Shown: in pieces, positions 24,890 through 35,271 of the stretch | Position numbering within the stretch: position 1 is the first letter of the stretch | Layout: every line of letters begins with the position of its first letter | Source of the DNA: Sophora flavescens | Taxonomy: Eukaryota; Streptophyta; Magnoliopsida; Fabales; Fabaceae | Reading direction: 5' to 3' | Length of the DNA stretch: 64,000 nt | Assembly (NCBI GenBank): GCA_030762895.1 | Contig: CM061070.1 | Coordinates: 105,859,054-105,923,053 of the forward strand | Notes under the pieces: model-generated | Database searches by the model: none | What the model was told of the DNA's origin: nothing | Seen by the model: only the letters and a program-made list of their open reading frames with translations | Translations under genes and position numbers: made by a program

Positions 24890-25918
24890 AAAAAAAGGTT
24901 TTTCTGATTAAAAATATTTTAAAAAAATAAAATTATATTATTAATTAATTAATATAATTCTATTAATAAATTTTATCATTATTTAATTATACTAATAATA
25001 TAATTAATAATTAATTAATACAAATTAAATTTTATCATTATATAATTATACTAATTAATAATATACTAATTTTAAAATACAATTATACCAATTAAAAGGT
25101 TTTCTGGTTAAAAAAATTAAAATAAAGAAAAGAAAATTAGATTATTAATTAATTAATATAATTCTATTAATACATAATTATCATTATATAATTATACTAA
25201 TTAATAATAATATACTAATTTTAAAATACAATTATACCAATTAAAAGGTTTTCTGGTTAAAAAAAGAAAAAAAGAAAATTATATTATTATTATTATTAAT
25301 TAATATAATTATATTATTAAATTTTATCATTATATAATTATACTAATTCATAATACTAATCATACAATTAATAATTAATTATAACCAATTAGATTTTATC
25401 ATTATATAATGATATTTATTAATAATACTATACTAATTTTCAAATAAAATTATACCAATTAAAATATTTAATTGCTATTAATTAATTATTAATTATATTA
25501 TTAGTATTATTAATTATTATAATTATATAATAATAATTAGGTATTAATAGAATTATATTAATTAATTAATAATCTAATTTTCTACTCTTTATTTTAATTT
25601 TTTTAACCAGAAAACCTTTTAATTGGTATAATTTTATTTTAAAATTAGTATATTATTATTAATCAATATAATTATATAATGATAAAATTTAATTGGTATT
25701 AATTAATTATTAATTATAATATTAGTATTATTAATTAGTATAATTATATAATGATAAAATATATTAATAGTATTATATTAATTAATTAATAATCTAATTT
25801 TATTTTCTTTCTTTATTTTTTTTAACCCAAAAACCTTTTAATTGGTATAATTGTTTTTTAAAATTAGTATAATATTATTAATTAGCATAATTATATAATG
25901 ATAAAATTTAATTGGTAT
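24890..25918. repeat. About 1 kb AT-rich foldback (long inverted repeat), copy A
   Basis: The block is almost pure A/T, built of TTAATTAATTAATATAATT and TTTTATCATTATATAATTAT modules. The left arm carries ACCAATTAAAAGGTTTTCTGG (25086-25110 and again at about 25230). The right arm carries the complement CCAGAAAACCTTTTAATTGG (25607-25626), with a variant near 25831. The whole could fold on itself about 25.47 kb. Unit B holds the same block at 59345-60251. Confidence 0.8.
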
Positions 25919-26379
25919 TGTTAAGTCTCTAAAATGTCCGATGTGCATTTCCCTAAGTTTTGGTGAGAACTAAACATTGGTTAATGATTTAATTAACCTT
26001 CATATTGGTTGCTAACCTGTCTATCTACTGTACAGATTAAAACTGTAAGAATCACACGTCCAATAAAGTGATAAAAGGGGGCATCCAATAAAGTGATATA
26101 AGCGCTCGTCCAATAAAGTAACAGAAGCGCTCGTCTACTAAAGTGACAGAAGCGCTCGTCTACTAAAGTGGTAAAAGAGCTCGTCCGCTAAAGTAGCAGA
26201 AGAGTTCGTCCACTGGAGTGATATATAGAAGTGCTCGTCCACTAGAGTAACAGAAGCACCCGTCCACTGAAGTGATAAAAGTGCTCGTCCATTGAGGTAT
26301 CAGAAGCGCTCGTCCACACAAGTCTTTGGACTTGCTAAGTCCTTAATGAGAAGCTCCGTCCAATGACGTGGCATATGGA
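25919..26379 (+). mobile_element. 5' fragment of plus-strand copia LTR, copy A
   Basis: It begins TGTTAAGTCTCTAAAATGTC and matches the first 460 bp of the full LTR at 27347-29008. It ends abruptly after GGCATATGGA, where pol coding sequence follows in place of the rest of the LTR. It holds about nine imperfect 24-bp repeats around GCGCTCGTCCA. Confidence 0.88.
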
Positions 26380-26858
26380 TTAGTGGGATATTGTGATGCT
26401 GATTTGCTGGAGACAGAATAGAAAGAAAAAGCACCAGTGGAGGATGTCACTTCATTGGAGCAAGTTTAGTCTCATGGTCAAGAAAGAGGCAGACAACCAT
26501 TGCCCTGTCTACTGCTGAAGCAGAATACATCTCTGCTGCTAGTTGCTGCTCTCAACTCTTATGGGTAAAACATCAACTTGAGGATTACTCTATTTATGAA
26601 CATAACATATCTGTATGGTGTGATAATTCAAGTACTATATGCTTAACTAAAAATCCAATTCGGCATTCTAAGGCTAAGCATATTGAAATCAAACATCATT
26701 TTATTAGGGATTATGTTCAGAAAGTCATCTTTGATATCAAGTTTGTTAAAACTGAAAATCAATGGGCTGATATTTTCACTAAACCCCTCGCGGAACAAAG
26801 GTTTTTATTTATTAGAGATAATCTAAACATGCATTGCATTGTTGAACGACATGTCTGA
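26380..26858 (+). pseudogene. Ty1/copia pol fragment: C-terminal RNase H, copy A
   Basis: After one missing base near 26403 the frame reads AGDRIERKSTSGGCHFIGAS, then WSRKRQTTIALSTAEAEYIS, WCDNSSTICLTKNP, HSKAKHIEIKHHFIRDYV and ADIFTKPLAEQRF. This is the classic copia RNase H C-terminus, ending in a TGA at 26856. Only the last 155 or so codons of pol survive. Protease, integrase and reverse transcriptase are absent. A PPT-rich, AGGGGGAG-bearing spacer follows before the next LTR. Confidence 0.92.
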
Positions 26859-27346
26859 ATGTTAACCTGTCTGTGCTTTATCACCTGTCTATGGTAAATC
26901 TATCTTTACTCCTATTTACATGTTCTTTTAACTAAGCATTAGTTCAGGGGGAGTGATGATACAATAGTTTAAGTGGGGTATGTCCCATAAATAAAACTTG
27001 ATAACATATCTCATAAATAAAACTTGATAACCCTTTTTGATGTTGACAAAAGGGGGAGAAATGAGAATTGAAAAATGTCATAGAAATCTGTTATAGAAGA
27101 ACGGGAGAATGAATATGATATGATCTTAGATAATACATGGACAAGAGTATGTTCTGATAGTTGCTATAATTGCTCATATCAATCTTAACTAAGATTGCTC
27201 TGATAATAATTTCAAAGTAAAACAAGTCAAAGTTATGTGTGACTAAGAAAATTTCAACCTGTATGTTATATGTTATTTTCTTTGTTGATATTTTCTGAGG
27301 TTCATTATATCATCTCAATGTTTGTCATCATCAAAAAGGGGGAGAT
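26859..27346 (+). other. Copia 3' untranslated spacer and polypurine tract, copy A
   Basis: This is the non-coding stretch between pol and the 3' LTR. Purine runs occur near 26946-26954, at 27052-27060 and, just before the LTR, AAAAAGGGGGAGA (27333-27345), which is the likely plus-strand primer. Confidence 0.75.
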
Positions 27347-29008
27347 TGTTAAGTCTCTAAAATGTCCGATGTGCATTTCCCTAAGTTTTGATGAGAACTA
27401 AACATTGGTTAATGATTTAATTAACCTTCATATTGGTTGCTAACCTGTCTATCTACTGTGCAGATTAAAACTGTAAGAATCACACGTCCAATAAAGTGAT
27501 AAAAGGGGGCATCCAATAAAGTGATACAAGCGCTCGTCCAATAAAGTAACAGAAGCACTCGGCTACTAAAGTGACAGAAGCGCTCGTCTAATAAAGTAGC
27601 ATAAGAGCTCGTCCACTAAAGTAGCAAAAGAGCTCGTCCACTGGAGTGATAGAAGCGCTCGTCCACTGGAGTAACAGAAGCGCTCGTCCACTGAAGTGAT
27701 AAAAGTGCTCGTCCACTAAGGTATCAGAAGCGCTCGTCCACACAAGTCTTTGGACTTGCTAAGTCCTTAATGAGAAGCTTCATCCAATGACATGGCATAT
27801 GGAGCTCGTTTACTTGGTTACGTTCAACCAATTAAAGGAGTATCCGTCCAATGACGTGGCATATGGAGCTCGTCTACTAGCCTGTCCGTATGTAAAATCT
27901 TAATGGCTAGATGGACGCGGTTATATTCAAGATGGGCGCGCTTATCTCTTGAACGCGAATTCTATAAGAATTTTCAGTATCTTATTTCAAGAACCAGAAT
28001 CAAGAAAAGTTAGAAGTTACTCTCTCAAGCAACCTCGGATTTCAGAACCAAAGACCAGTTAAAGAATGCTTCCAACATGCTTCATTCCCTAGTACCTCTG
28101 GTGCTCACACGAAAAGGTAATTATACTCAGTAAAGTACAAAAAGCTCTCCGCACAACTCTGATATGGCTGTATCACGATGCATAAAGCCATGATCCTTCA
28201 TGTTAGAGTACAACCAACGTTCCTATTGCATTAATGAATGCCCAGAACTACTCTATTGCATTTAATGAAGTTCTTCTTGAAGCCAACATCTGAGGGAATG
28301 TCTCTAACGGATCCTAAATGCTTGAAGACTATAAATACAGAAGTCATTGAAGATGAAGTATAGAGAATACACAAAGCATTAAAGAGCCATTACTCTGCGC
28401 ATTAATATCTTCATTCTTTCATTCTGTATTCTTCAATCATTTGAAGTTATTACGCAGACTTTCCTAAGCTTTACATTTAAACCACTCTGAGTGTTAGTGA
28501 AAGTTTTGTCTGTGTGAAGTTGTATTTATTACAAACCAAATCTCTCAAACAAACCTGAGTGAGCCTGAAGAGGCAAAGTGTGCAAAGAATACTTGTCTTG
28601 AGCCTGAAGAGGTTAGGTGCACAAAGAATACTTGTTTTGGAGCCTGAAGAGGCTAGGTGTACAAACAATACTTAGAGTCTACAACCTGATCAGTTATAGT
28701 AGATAAATCTTGGTGCTGCCAAGGACTGGACGTAGCTCTTTGCTTTGAAGAGTGAACCAGGATAAATTACTGTGTCGATCTCTATTTCCTTATAACCTCT
28801 TTAGTTGCTTTAGTTTTCTTATACGTTTATCAAGTGGTGTGTTTGCCAAAGTCACTGTTAAAATTTCATCAGAAAAGTCACCCGTCTGTCCTTTATCTTT
28901 CCACTCATCTGAACCTAGCTTCTGTTTGCAGAAAAGATTTCAACTTTGTTTAAATTCTGATAAACACAATTCAACCCCCCCTTCTCGTGTTTATAGTTGT
29001 CTATTTCA
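27347..29008 (+). mobile_element. Full LTR of plus-strand copia element, copy A
   Basis: The LTR is 1662 bp, TG...CA bounded. It follows a polypurine tract and is followed by a PBS, so it acts as 3' LTR to the RNase H fragment and 5' LTR to the gag. A TATA box (TATAAATA, 28330-28337) lies in U3/R. The GCGCTCGTCCA repeat array is at about 27500-27760. The open frames at 28477-28668 and 28752-29054 are inside the LTR and are not genes. The partner is 61680-63340. Confidence 0.9.
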
Positions 29009-29010
29009 GT

Positions 29011-29022
29011 TGGTATCAGAGC
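29011..29022 (+). other. Primer-binding site (initiator tRNA-Met), copy A
   Basis: TGGTATCAGAGC lies two bases downstream of the LTR end. It is complementary to the initiator tRNA-Met 3' end, as in most plant copia elements. Confidence 0.92.
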
Positions 29023-29079
29023 TCAGTCTCTGGGTTGAGCATCTAACAGTGTAGAGGTAAAAGGTCCTGAAGAATAGAC

Positions 29080-30897
29080 ATGACTGCTGGAGCTAGTTCA
29101 AGTGGAAGTCACCATACTGAAGGAGCTTCCCTAACCAGACCTCCTTACTTCAATGGAGAAAACTACAACTATTGGAAAGATAGATTTCAATGGTTCATTC
29201 CATCTACAAACTCTGAACTTTGGGATGTCATTACAGATGGTCCATTCATTCCGAAGAATGATGATAACACTGACAAACCAAAGGCTGAGTGGACTACTGC
29301 AGAAAAGACAAAATGGGAGCTGAACCACAAAGCTAGATATAACATCATCCGTGCTCTCAGTCCTAAGGAGTTTGAGAAGGTATGTGCTTGCGACTCTGCC
29401 AAAGAAATATGGGACACTTTATCTGTCACACATGAAGGAACAACCAAAGTCAAATAGTCAAAGATTGCCATACTTATCAGAAAGTATGAACTGTTTGTCA
29501 TGGAGGAAGGAGAATCTGATGCTCAAATGATAGGAAGATTTCAAACTATATTCAATAGCTTAAAATCTCTTGGCAAAGTCTATACCAATGCTGAGAAGGT
29601 TGGAAAGATTATGAGAAGTCTACCTAAACAGTGGAGACCTTTGGTCACTACTATCTCTCAAGCCAAGGATTTCACTACCTTGACTATGGATGAACTTCTT
29701 GGAACACTCACTATTCATGAGCAAGAACTTAGAGATGAAGTTGCACCAAAGAAGGGCAAGTCAATTACTCTGAAAGCTAATCAAAAGTCAGCAAAATTTT
29801 CCAAGGCTCTAAAGGCAGACGAGTCATCCAGTGATGCTGACCTATCTGAACACGAGGATTCTGAAAGTGATGAAGAATTGTCTCTCCTGACCAGGAAGAT
29901 AAAGCTTCTCCTACAGAAAAAGAAGTTCAAGAGGGATAAGCCATTCAGAAGGTTTAACAAGGACAAGAACTTCAAAGAATCCACCTCAACAGACAAAAGT
30001 CCAATTGTTTGCTATGAGTGCAAGAAGCCTGGTCACATCAAGACTGAATGTCCTCAACTCAAGAAGGCCCCTTTTAAGAAATTCTTCAAGAAGAAGAAGA
30101 AAGGAATGATGGCTACTTGGGAGGATATGGAGTCAACATCATCTGATGAAGAAATAGAGGAAGAAGCCAATCTCTATTTGATGGCGAACACTGACTCAGA
30201 CTCAGATGATGAGGTACATCCTGACTATGAGGAATTACTTGATGCCTATGAGGAGTTGCTGGAGGAATCCAACTGCTTATCTAAGGCCTTCAAATCCCCC
30301 AAGAGAGAGTATGTAAAGCTCACCAGTGAGCATAAACAGAAATCTCAAGAGTGTGAGAAGCTGGCTAAAGAGAACAGTAAGTTGAAGACTGAAAAGTCTA
30401 ATGAAGCTAAGATCTCAAGTGAAACATCACCATCTGAAGAAGTTGAAAAATTTCAACAGAAAGTGGAAGAGCTCACTTTTGATCTTGCCAAATTTGTTGA
30501 TGGTAGAGATAATCTGACTAAGCTACTTGGCTGTCAGAGGCACTCTCTTAACAAAGAAGGTATTGGATATGTCCATCAGACACATCATAATGTATCAACT
30601 AAAGCTTCTACAGTATCTGTTAAGTCAACTGTAACCAAGTCTAAACCTGTCTGTAACTTCTGTGGAAAAACTGGACATGTTATGTCTAAGTGTATCCATA
30701 AGAAGAGAAGGAAGTCTTCACAGACTCCTAGAACTAACAAAAAAGGACCCAGAAAAATATGGGTACCTAAAGATCAAATAATTTTTGTTGCAGATGTCCT
30801 CAACAGGACAAAGAAAACACCACTGCTGGTACCTGAACAGTGGTTGCTCGCGTCATATGACAGGAGAAAGGTCTATGTTCCTAGACCTCCAACTTAA
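29080..30897 (+). pseudogene. Ty1/copia (SIRE/Maximus-like) gag with one in-frame stop, copy A
   Basis: This is one reading frame from ATG 29080, interrupted by TAG at 29455-29457 (GAG in unit B), then open to 30897. The N-terminus is a gag/UBN2 region. Two intact CCHC zinc knuckles follow: CYECKKPGHIKTEC and CNFCGKTGHVMSKC. Between them is a coiled-coil-like Lys/Glu region. The end has IWVPKDQIIFVADVLN, as in SIRE-type gag-pol. After the stop, a shifted frame from 30893 reads LKKGGYVAFG, a pol N-terminal motif, showing that the protease active-site region was deleted before the solo LTR cut the element at 30946. Confidence 0.9.
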
Positions 30898-30945
30898 GAA
30901 AGGAGGATACGTTGCGTTCGGTGCGGTAACCGGAAAAACTGTCCA
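30893..30945 (+). pseudogene. Short pol remnant truncated by solo LTR
   Basis: The frame reads LKKGGYVAFG followed by GKTVH, resembling the copia segment just after the protease (KKDGGYVAFGD-type). It overlaps the gag stop in another frame and ends at the solo LTR. Confidence 0.6.
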
Positions 30946-32337
30946 TGACACCCGCTAATTTTTCAAAATAATATTTATAAAAGAAAATACTTTTAATAAC
31001 AACAATAATTTCATCAACTCAATAGCATATAACGTAACAATAACTCATCTCAATACATCACATTCCATATACCAAATAAATTCTAGATTAATCCAAGCGG
31101 CCCGAAGACCTCCTAAATAAATTAGCCTCTTGCCGGCATGCCATAAATTCACACATCACACGACAATGGCGTCCCATTGCTCACCCCTACTCACGAGGAG
31201 TGTTTCGATGTCACCCTCCTGTCGGGGACATTTCCATTTCGATACCTCCCATGTGCACATGGTGGTATTTTTCCTTTTTCGACACCCCAACCTGTGGCGG
31301 TGTTACTTTCGATACTCCTTTTTTAGGTAGTATTACTTATTTTCGACATCCCAATTATATGGGGATGTTACTTTCGATACCCCATTACGGTGGTATTACT
31401 TTTCGATACCCCTATCATAGGTGGTATTACAACAAACATCATACAACGCATCATAAGGCATGAATTTCATGTCTCATGCATGTAACAATTCGTTTACCAT
31501 AAATTAAATATTTAATCCTATCATGAATACTAAATAGACTTATGTCATGTCTCCAAGTAAATTTATAATTACACTATGACAATCACGAGCATCAAGACAT
31601 ATAATTCAACTAGTACAAATATCAATCATGTATTCAATTCAAATTCCAAAAAACACTATAAGGTAGACCTTTCCACACAGATACAAATGAGGAATGCAAT
31701 CCTAAATTTTGTAAGCAAAACAATGAATTGAAATATGAGTTCATCAATTTTAAATTCACCGTAAACACATAAAAATATCATGGAAAGTGTTCGCAAAAGG
31801 TACTGTTACTCACCTCTCGAAGGCCTCCAAAGTGCTCTAAAAATTATTTATGATAAAAGGTAGCGCTTCTCTAAAAATTCTTCTTCCGTTCACTGATGTT
31901 TTTGGATCTGTGTGTTGCTATAGTTGCACTACCCAAGAAAAGAAACGCCTTTCTCCCTTCCTACGTGATTGTGCGGCGCACAACTCTCCACCTTCCTCAC
32001 TCTGACGTGATTTGTGTAACCTAGCATATATATGTTTTTTATTATTATTATTTAAAAAACCCATGTATGACTACTTCTTTGTTTGGCAAAAGCCAATATT
32101 TAGTAGTGGTGTACTTGGGCTTGTTAACGTGTACAGCCCATGAACACTTGTCATTAACTAAGTAATTTCTTTTTTTAATTTTCCATTCTTTATAATAGTT
32201 AATAAATTTTCAATAAATCCTTATACTATCAATTCTTTACACTAAATCTCTTATTTATATTTTATTTGCATTATATCTTTTAATAACTTAATATATTTTT
32301 TATCAAATTAATTGTGTTTGAATTTTAGGATGTTACA
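30946..32337 (-). mobile_element. Solo LTR at the junction of the two duplicated units
   Basis: On the minus strand it starts TGTAACATCC at 32337 and ends GGGTGTCA at 30946 (1392 bp, TG...CA). Inside, at about 31205-31435, are imperfect repeats of about 40 bp built on TTTCGATACCCC and GTGGTATTAC. A GGTGAGT-like donor lies near 31816 (minus). No internal region or PBS follows. The flanking 5-mers (GTCCA and TTAAG) differ, so it lacks a target duplication. The left flank is plus-strand copia pol and the right flank is minus-strand copia gag, so the LTR bridges unrelated sequences. Lineage (probably Ty3/gypsy) is inferred only from the ends. Confidence 0.75.
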
Positions 32338-33662
32338 TTAAGCCTACTGTTCTCTTCAGCTAACTTCTCACACTCTTGAGATTTTTGTGTATACTCATTT
32401 GAGAGTTTAACATACTGTCTCTTGATGGATTTGAAAGCTTTAGATATACAGTTGGATTCTTCCAATAGTTCATCATAGGCATCACTCAATTTCTCAAGTT
32501 CAGATTGTACCTTAGTTTTTGATTCTGAATCAGCATCTGTCATAAGACAGAGATTTGCTTCAAGCCTCCTCTCATTCACTTTCAGTGGAGCTTTCATCAA
32601 GATCTTCCCAAGTGGCCATCATTCCCTTCTTCTTTTTGTTGAAGAACTTCTTGGGAGGTTGCTTCTTGAGTTGAGGATATTCTGCCTTGATGTGACCAGG
32701 CTTTTTGCATTCATAACACACAATGATATTTCTGTCATTTGATCCACCATCTTTGTTGTATTTTTCTTTTTTGAAGTGCATGAAAGGTTCGTCCTTTCTA
32801 AAGTTTCTTTTCTTCCAGAGCTTTTTCATTTTTCTGGTAAGAAGAGAAAGTCCATCATCTTCATCATCAGAGTCATCCTCATTTGATTCCTCAGATTCAT
32901 ATGAAGATTCATCAACTTTGAGAGCTTTTGATGCAGATCCCTTATATGATTTCCTGTCAGCCTTGAGAGCAATGGATTTGCTCTTCTTTCCATTATTTTC
33001 TTCAATCAACTCCTGTTCATGGATCTAAAGGGTGCCAAAAAGCTCATCTAGATCCATTGTTGATAGATCTTTGGCCTGAGACACAGCAGTTACAAGAGGT
33101 CTCCGTTGTTTTGGAAGTCTTCTGAGAATCTTTTGAATATGTTCCTCAGTCTTGTAAACTTTTCCCAGAGATTTCAAATCATTGGTTATAGTTTGAAATT
33201 TCCCATACATTTGGCCAATCGTTTCTCCTTCTTCCATTTTGAACAGCTCATACTTTCTGACCAACATACTGACTTTGGTCTCCTTTACTTTGTTATTTCC
33301 TTCATGAGCAATAGGTAGCGAATGCCACATTTCTTTAGCAGATTCACAAGCACAAACATTTTCAAACTCTTATTTGCTAAAAGCACACATGATTGCATAT
33401 CTAGCTTTGGCATTAAATTGCCATTTTGTTCTTTGATAAGAGGTTATGTAGCTTTAGGAACTTCTGCTTCTTTGTCATCTTTAGGAACATAGGGACCTTC
33501 TTTAATGATATCCCAAAGATCAGAGTTAGTGGATTGTAAAAACCACTTCATCTTCTCTTTCCAGTAGATGTAGTTCTCTCCATTTAAGTATGGAGGTCTC
33601 GACATTGAGGATCCTTCTCCTGCATGATTCTTGCTTGTTCTAGCTTCTCCTGCCATTTCCAA
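32338..33662 (-). pseudogene. Ty1/copia gag pseudogene, copy B (truncated)
   Basis: This is the counterpart of the copy A gag. The ATG is at 33662. A one-base loss near 33450 shifts the frame (ends at 33444). Stops occur near 33372 (TAA) and 33026 (TAG, from CAG). A further shift near 32575 separates TWEDLDESSTESE from EANLCLM. The zinc knuckle is CYECKKPGHIKAEY, with the last Cys changed to Tyr, a different lesion from copy A. It ends at 32338, where the solo LTR begins, so about 185 bp of gag kept in copy A are missing. Confidence 0.9.
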
Positions 33663-33705
33663 GATCTTTTCCTCTACACTGTTAAGTGCTCAACCTAGAG
33701 GCTGA

Positions 33706-33717
33706 GCTCTCATACCA
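33706..33717 (-). other. Mutated primer-binding site, copy B
   Basis: The minus strand reads TGGTATGAGAGC, one mismatch from the PBS in copy A. It marks the same position two bases inside the LTR. Confidence 0.8.
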
Positions 33718-33719
33718 AC

Positions 33720-35271
33720 TGAAATAAATAAAGTTAACACAAGAAAGGGGGTTGAATTGTGTTTACCAACTTTTTAGAAAACTTTGAAAATTATTTTCGC
33801 AGGCACAACAAGCAAAAATAAAGCAACAGAAAACTTGACGGGTGACTCCTCTGATTTTCAGACAGAACACACGTGCACACAGAAAAGGTTAAAACAAAGA
33901 TTGATATTCACAATATTAACTCCATAAGTTTAAAGCTTAAACAAATAACTCTTAAGCAATTTAAAGAGATAAGGGAAAAGGAATATCACTCAAAGTTTTA
34001 TACTGGTTCACCTAAAATCTATAGGGCTACGTCCAGTTCTTGGCAGCATCAAGTTTCCATTATAACTGATCAGATTACAGTACAAGTATTCTTTTTACAC
34101 CTAGCCTCTCCAGGCTCAACACTTAAACACATATTCTTTTCTCACCTAGCCTTTTCAGGCTCAACACGATGAGGAGTAAAGGTTTTGTGTAATTAATACA
34201 ATTTGTAAATCTTTCGGATAACACTCAAGTGAAATAAATATGAAGTGTGAAAGACTGCGAATTAATATCAAATGATTGAAGAAGTATTCAATGAAAGAAT
34301 GAAGAAGATAACGAAGTGAGTAAATGTTTCTTGCGCATAGTTCTTAATGATATTCAACTTATCGTCTTCATCTTCATGGTTTGATCTATATAAAGACTTC
34401 AATCAATTTATCCGTTAGGCACAGCTTCAGAAAGTGTATTCTTTGATTTGAGTTTCTGGAATGCCACTAATGCCAAAAAGTCGTTCTGTGTAGGCATTAA
34501 ATGTTTAGGGACGTTGAGATTTAACAAAGCATTCCAAGAATACACTTTTGTTCTGAGCAACTGTTGTATCAGAGTTGCAGCAGCTGGCTTCTTGTACTTG
34601 CAGCAGAGAGCTTTCCTCTTTCAGTACAGCACTCAGTTCACTTTCTGAAAAGCATTTTTACTTTGTATTAGAATAGCTAAAAGGTGACTATTGTGGTACA
34701 GAGGTTGCGTGTTTATTCCTTAAAACCTTGAAACAAACGTTCTTTATTCTTTATCCTTTGTGCTCTTGTCCAGAGTTCTTTGAGATCCTTATGGAAGGCA
34801 TCTTATCTGAATAAGGTTGACTTGGACTTCATTTTGACAAACTGACACTTTACCAAGTGTAGCAGTGTTTGAAATTTAGACAGGTGCTTGTGCAGTCCAG
34901 AATTAGAAGGGTGATATGAGCCAAAACTTAGACGAGTGAGCAAGTCATTCTTAGACGGGTGATCCACTAAGGCTTCTTCAGAAATGTGATTCTTGCTATA
35001 TCATCAACTAGATCAGAATCTTGATTGAGCTTTGACTTGGTCTATGTCTGAGTTGACTTGTTTTTAGACGGGTGGTTTGTAGATATGTCTAAAAACTATG
35101 TTGTGCTAAAAATTAGACGGGTCAGATTTTTAGACGAATAACCTTAATTTTATTTTTCTGCACACTTATCAGACTTATCGGTAATTTCATAAGGTTCTTA
35201 ATTTATTTGGAATCATCAAAACTTAGAGAATTTACAAATTGGATATGTCTCACACTTATGAGATCTCGACA
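33720..35271 (-). mobile_element. 5' LTR of minus-strand copia element, copy B
   Basis: The length is 1552 bp, matching 4316-5868 throughout. The minus-strand start is TGTCGAGATC and the end next to the PBS is unchanged. The flank after 35271 (TTCTATACCTATC) matches that of copy A (TTCTGGACCTATC), so the insertion predates the duplication. Confidence 0.87.

Larger units (their letters stand above)
2934..30945. repeat. Tandem segmental duplication, unit A
   Basis: Sequence from about 2934 recurs in the same order from 32338. The offset is about 29.40 kb at the gag, 30.10 kb over the last gene exons, 36.17-36.23 kb over the middle exons and 34.33 kb over the right-hand copia chimera. The offset changes reflect four main indels: a 0.75 kb gain in B near 36390-37140, a 6.1 kb gain in B at 42919-49008, and losses in B of A 18548-19071 and A 19848-21120. 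The unit holds one VAL-like gene and the transposons around it. Its right end is cut by the solo LTR at 30946. Confidence 0.93.

Noticed and set aside
26040..26330. Regularly spaced repeats considered as a CRISPR-like array
   Set aside because: The repeats are contiguous and degenerate, lie in a plant LTR, and have no unique spacers.
28752..29054. 100-residue plus-strand open frame, also at 63085
   Set aside because: It runs across the end of the copia LTR and the PBS.
29781..29996. 71-residue minus-strand frame
   Set aside because: Antisense shadow of the acidic/basic stretch of gag.
31130..31463. Two plus-strand frames in the solo LTR
   Set aside because: They arise from the TTTCGATACCCC repeat array and have no protein similarity that I recognise.
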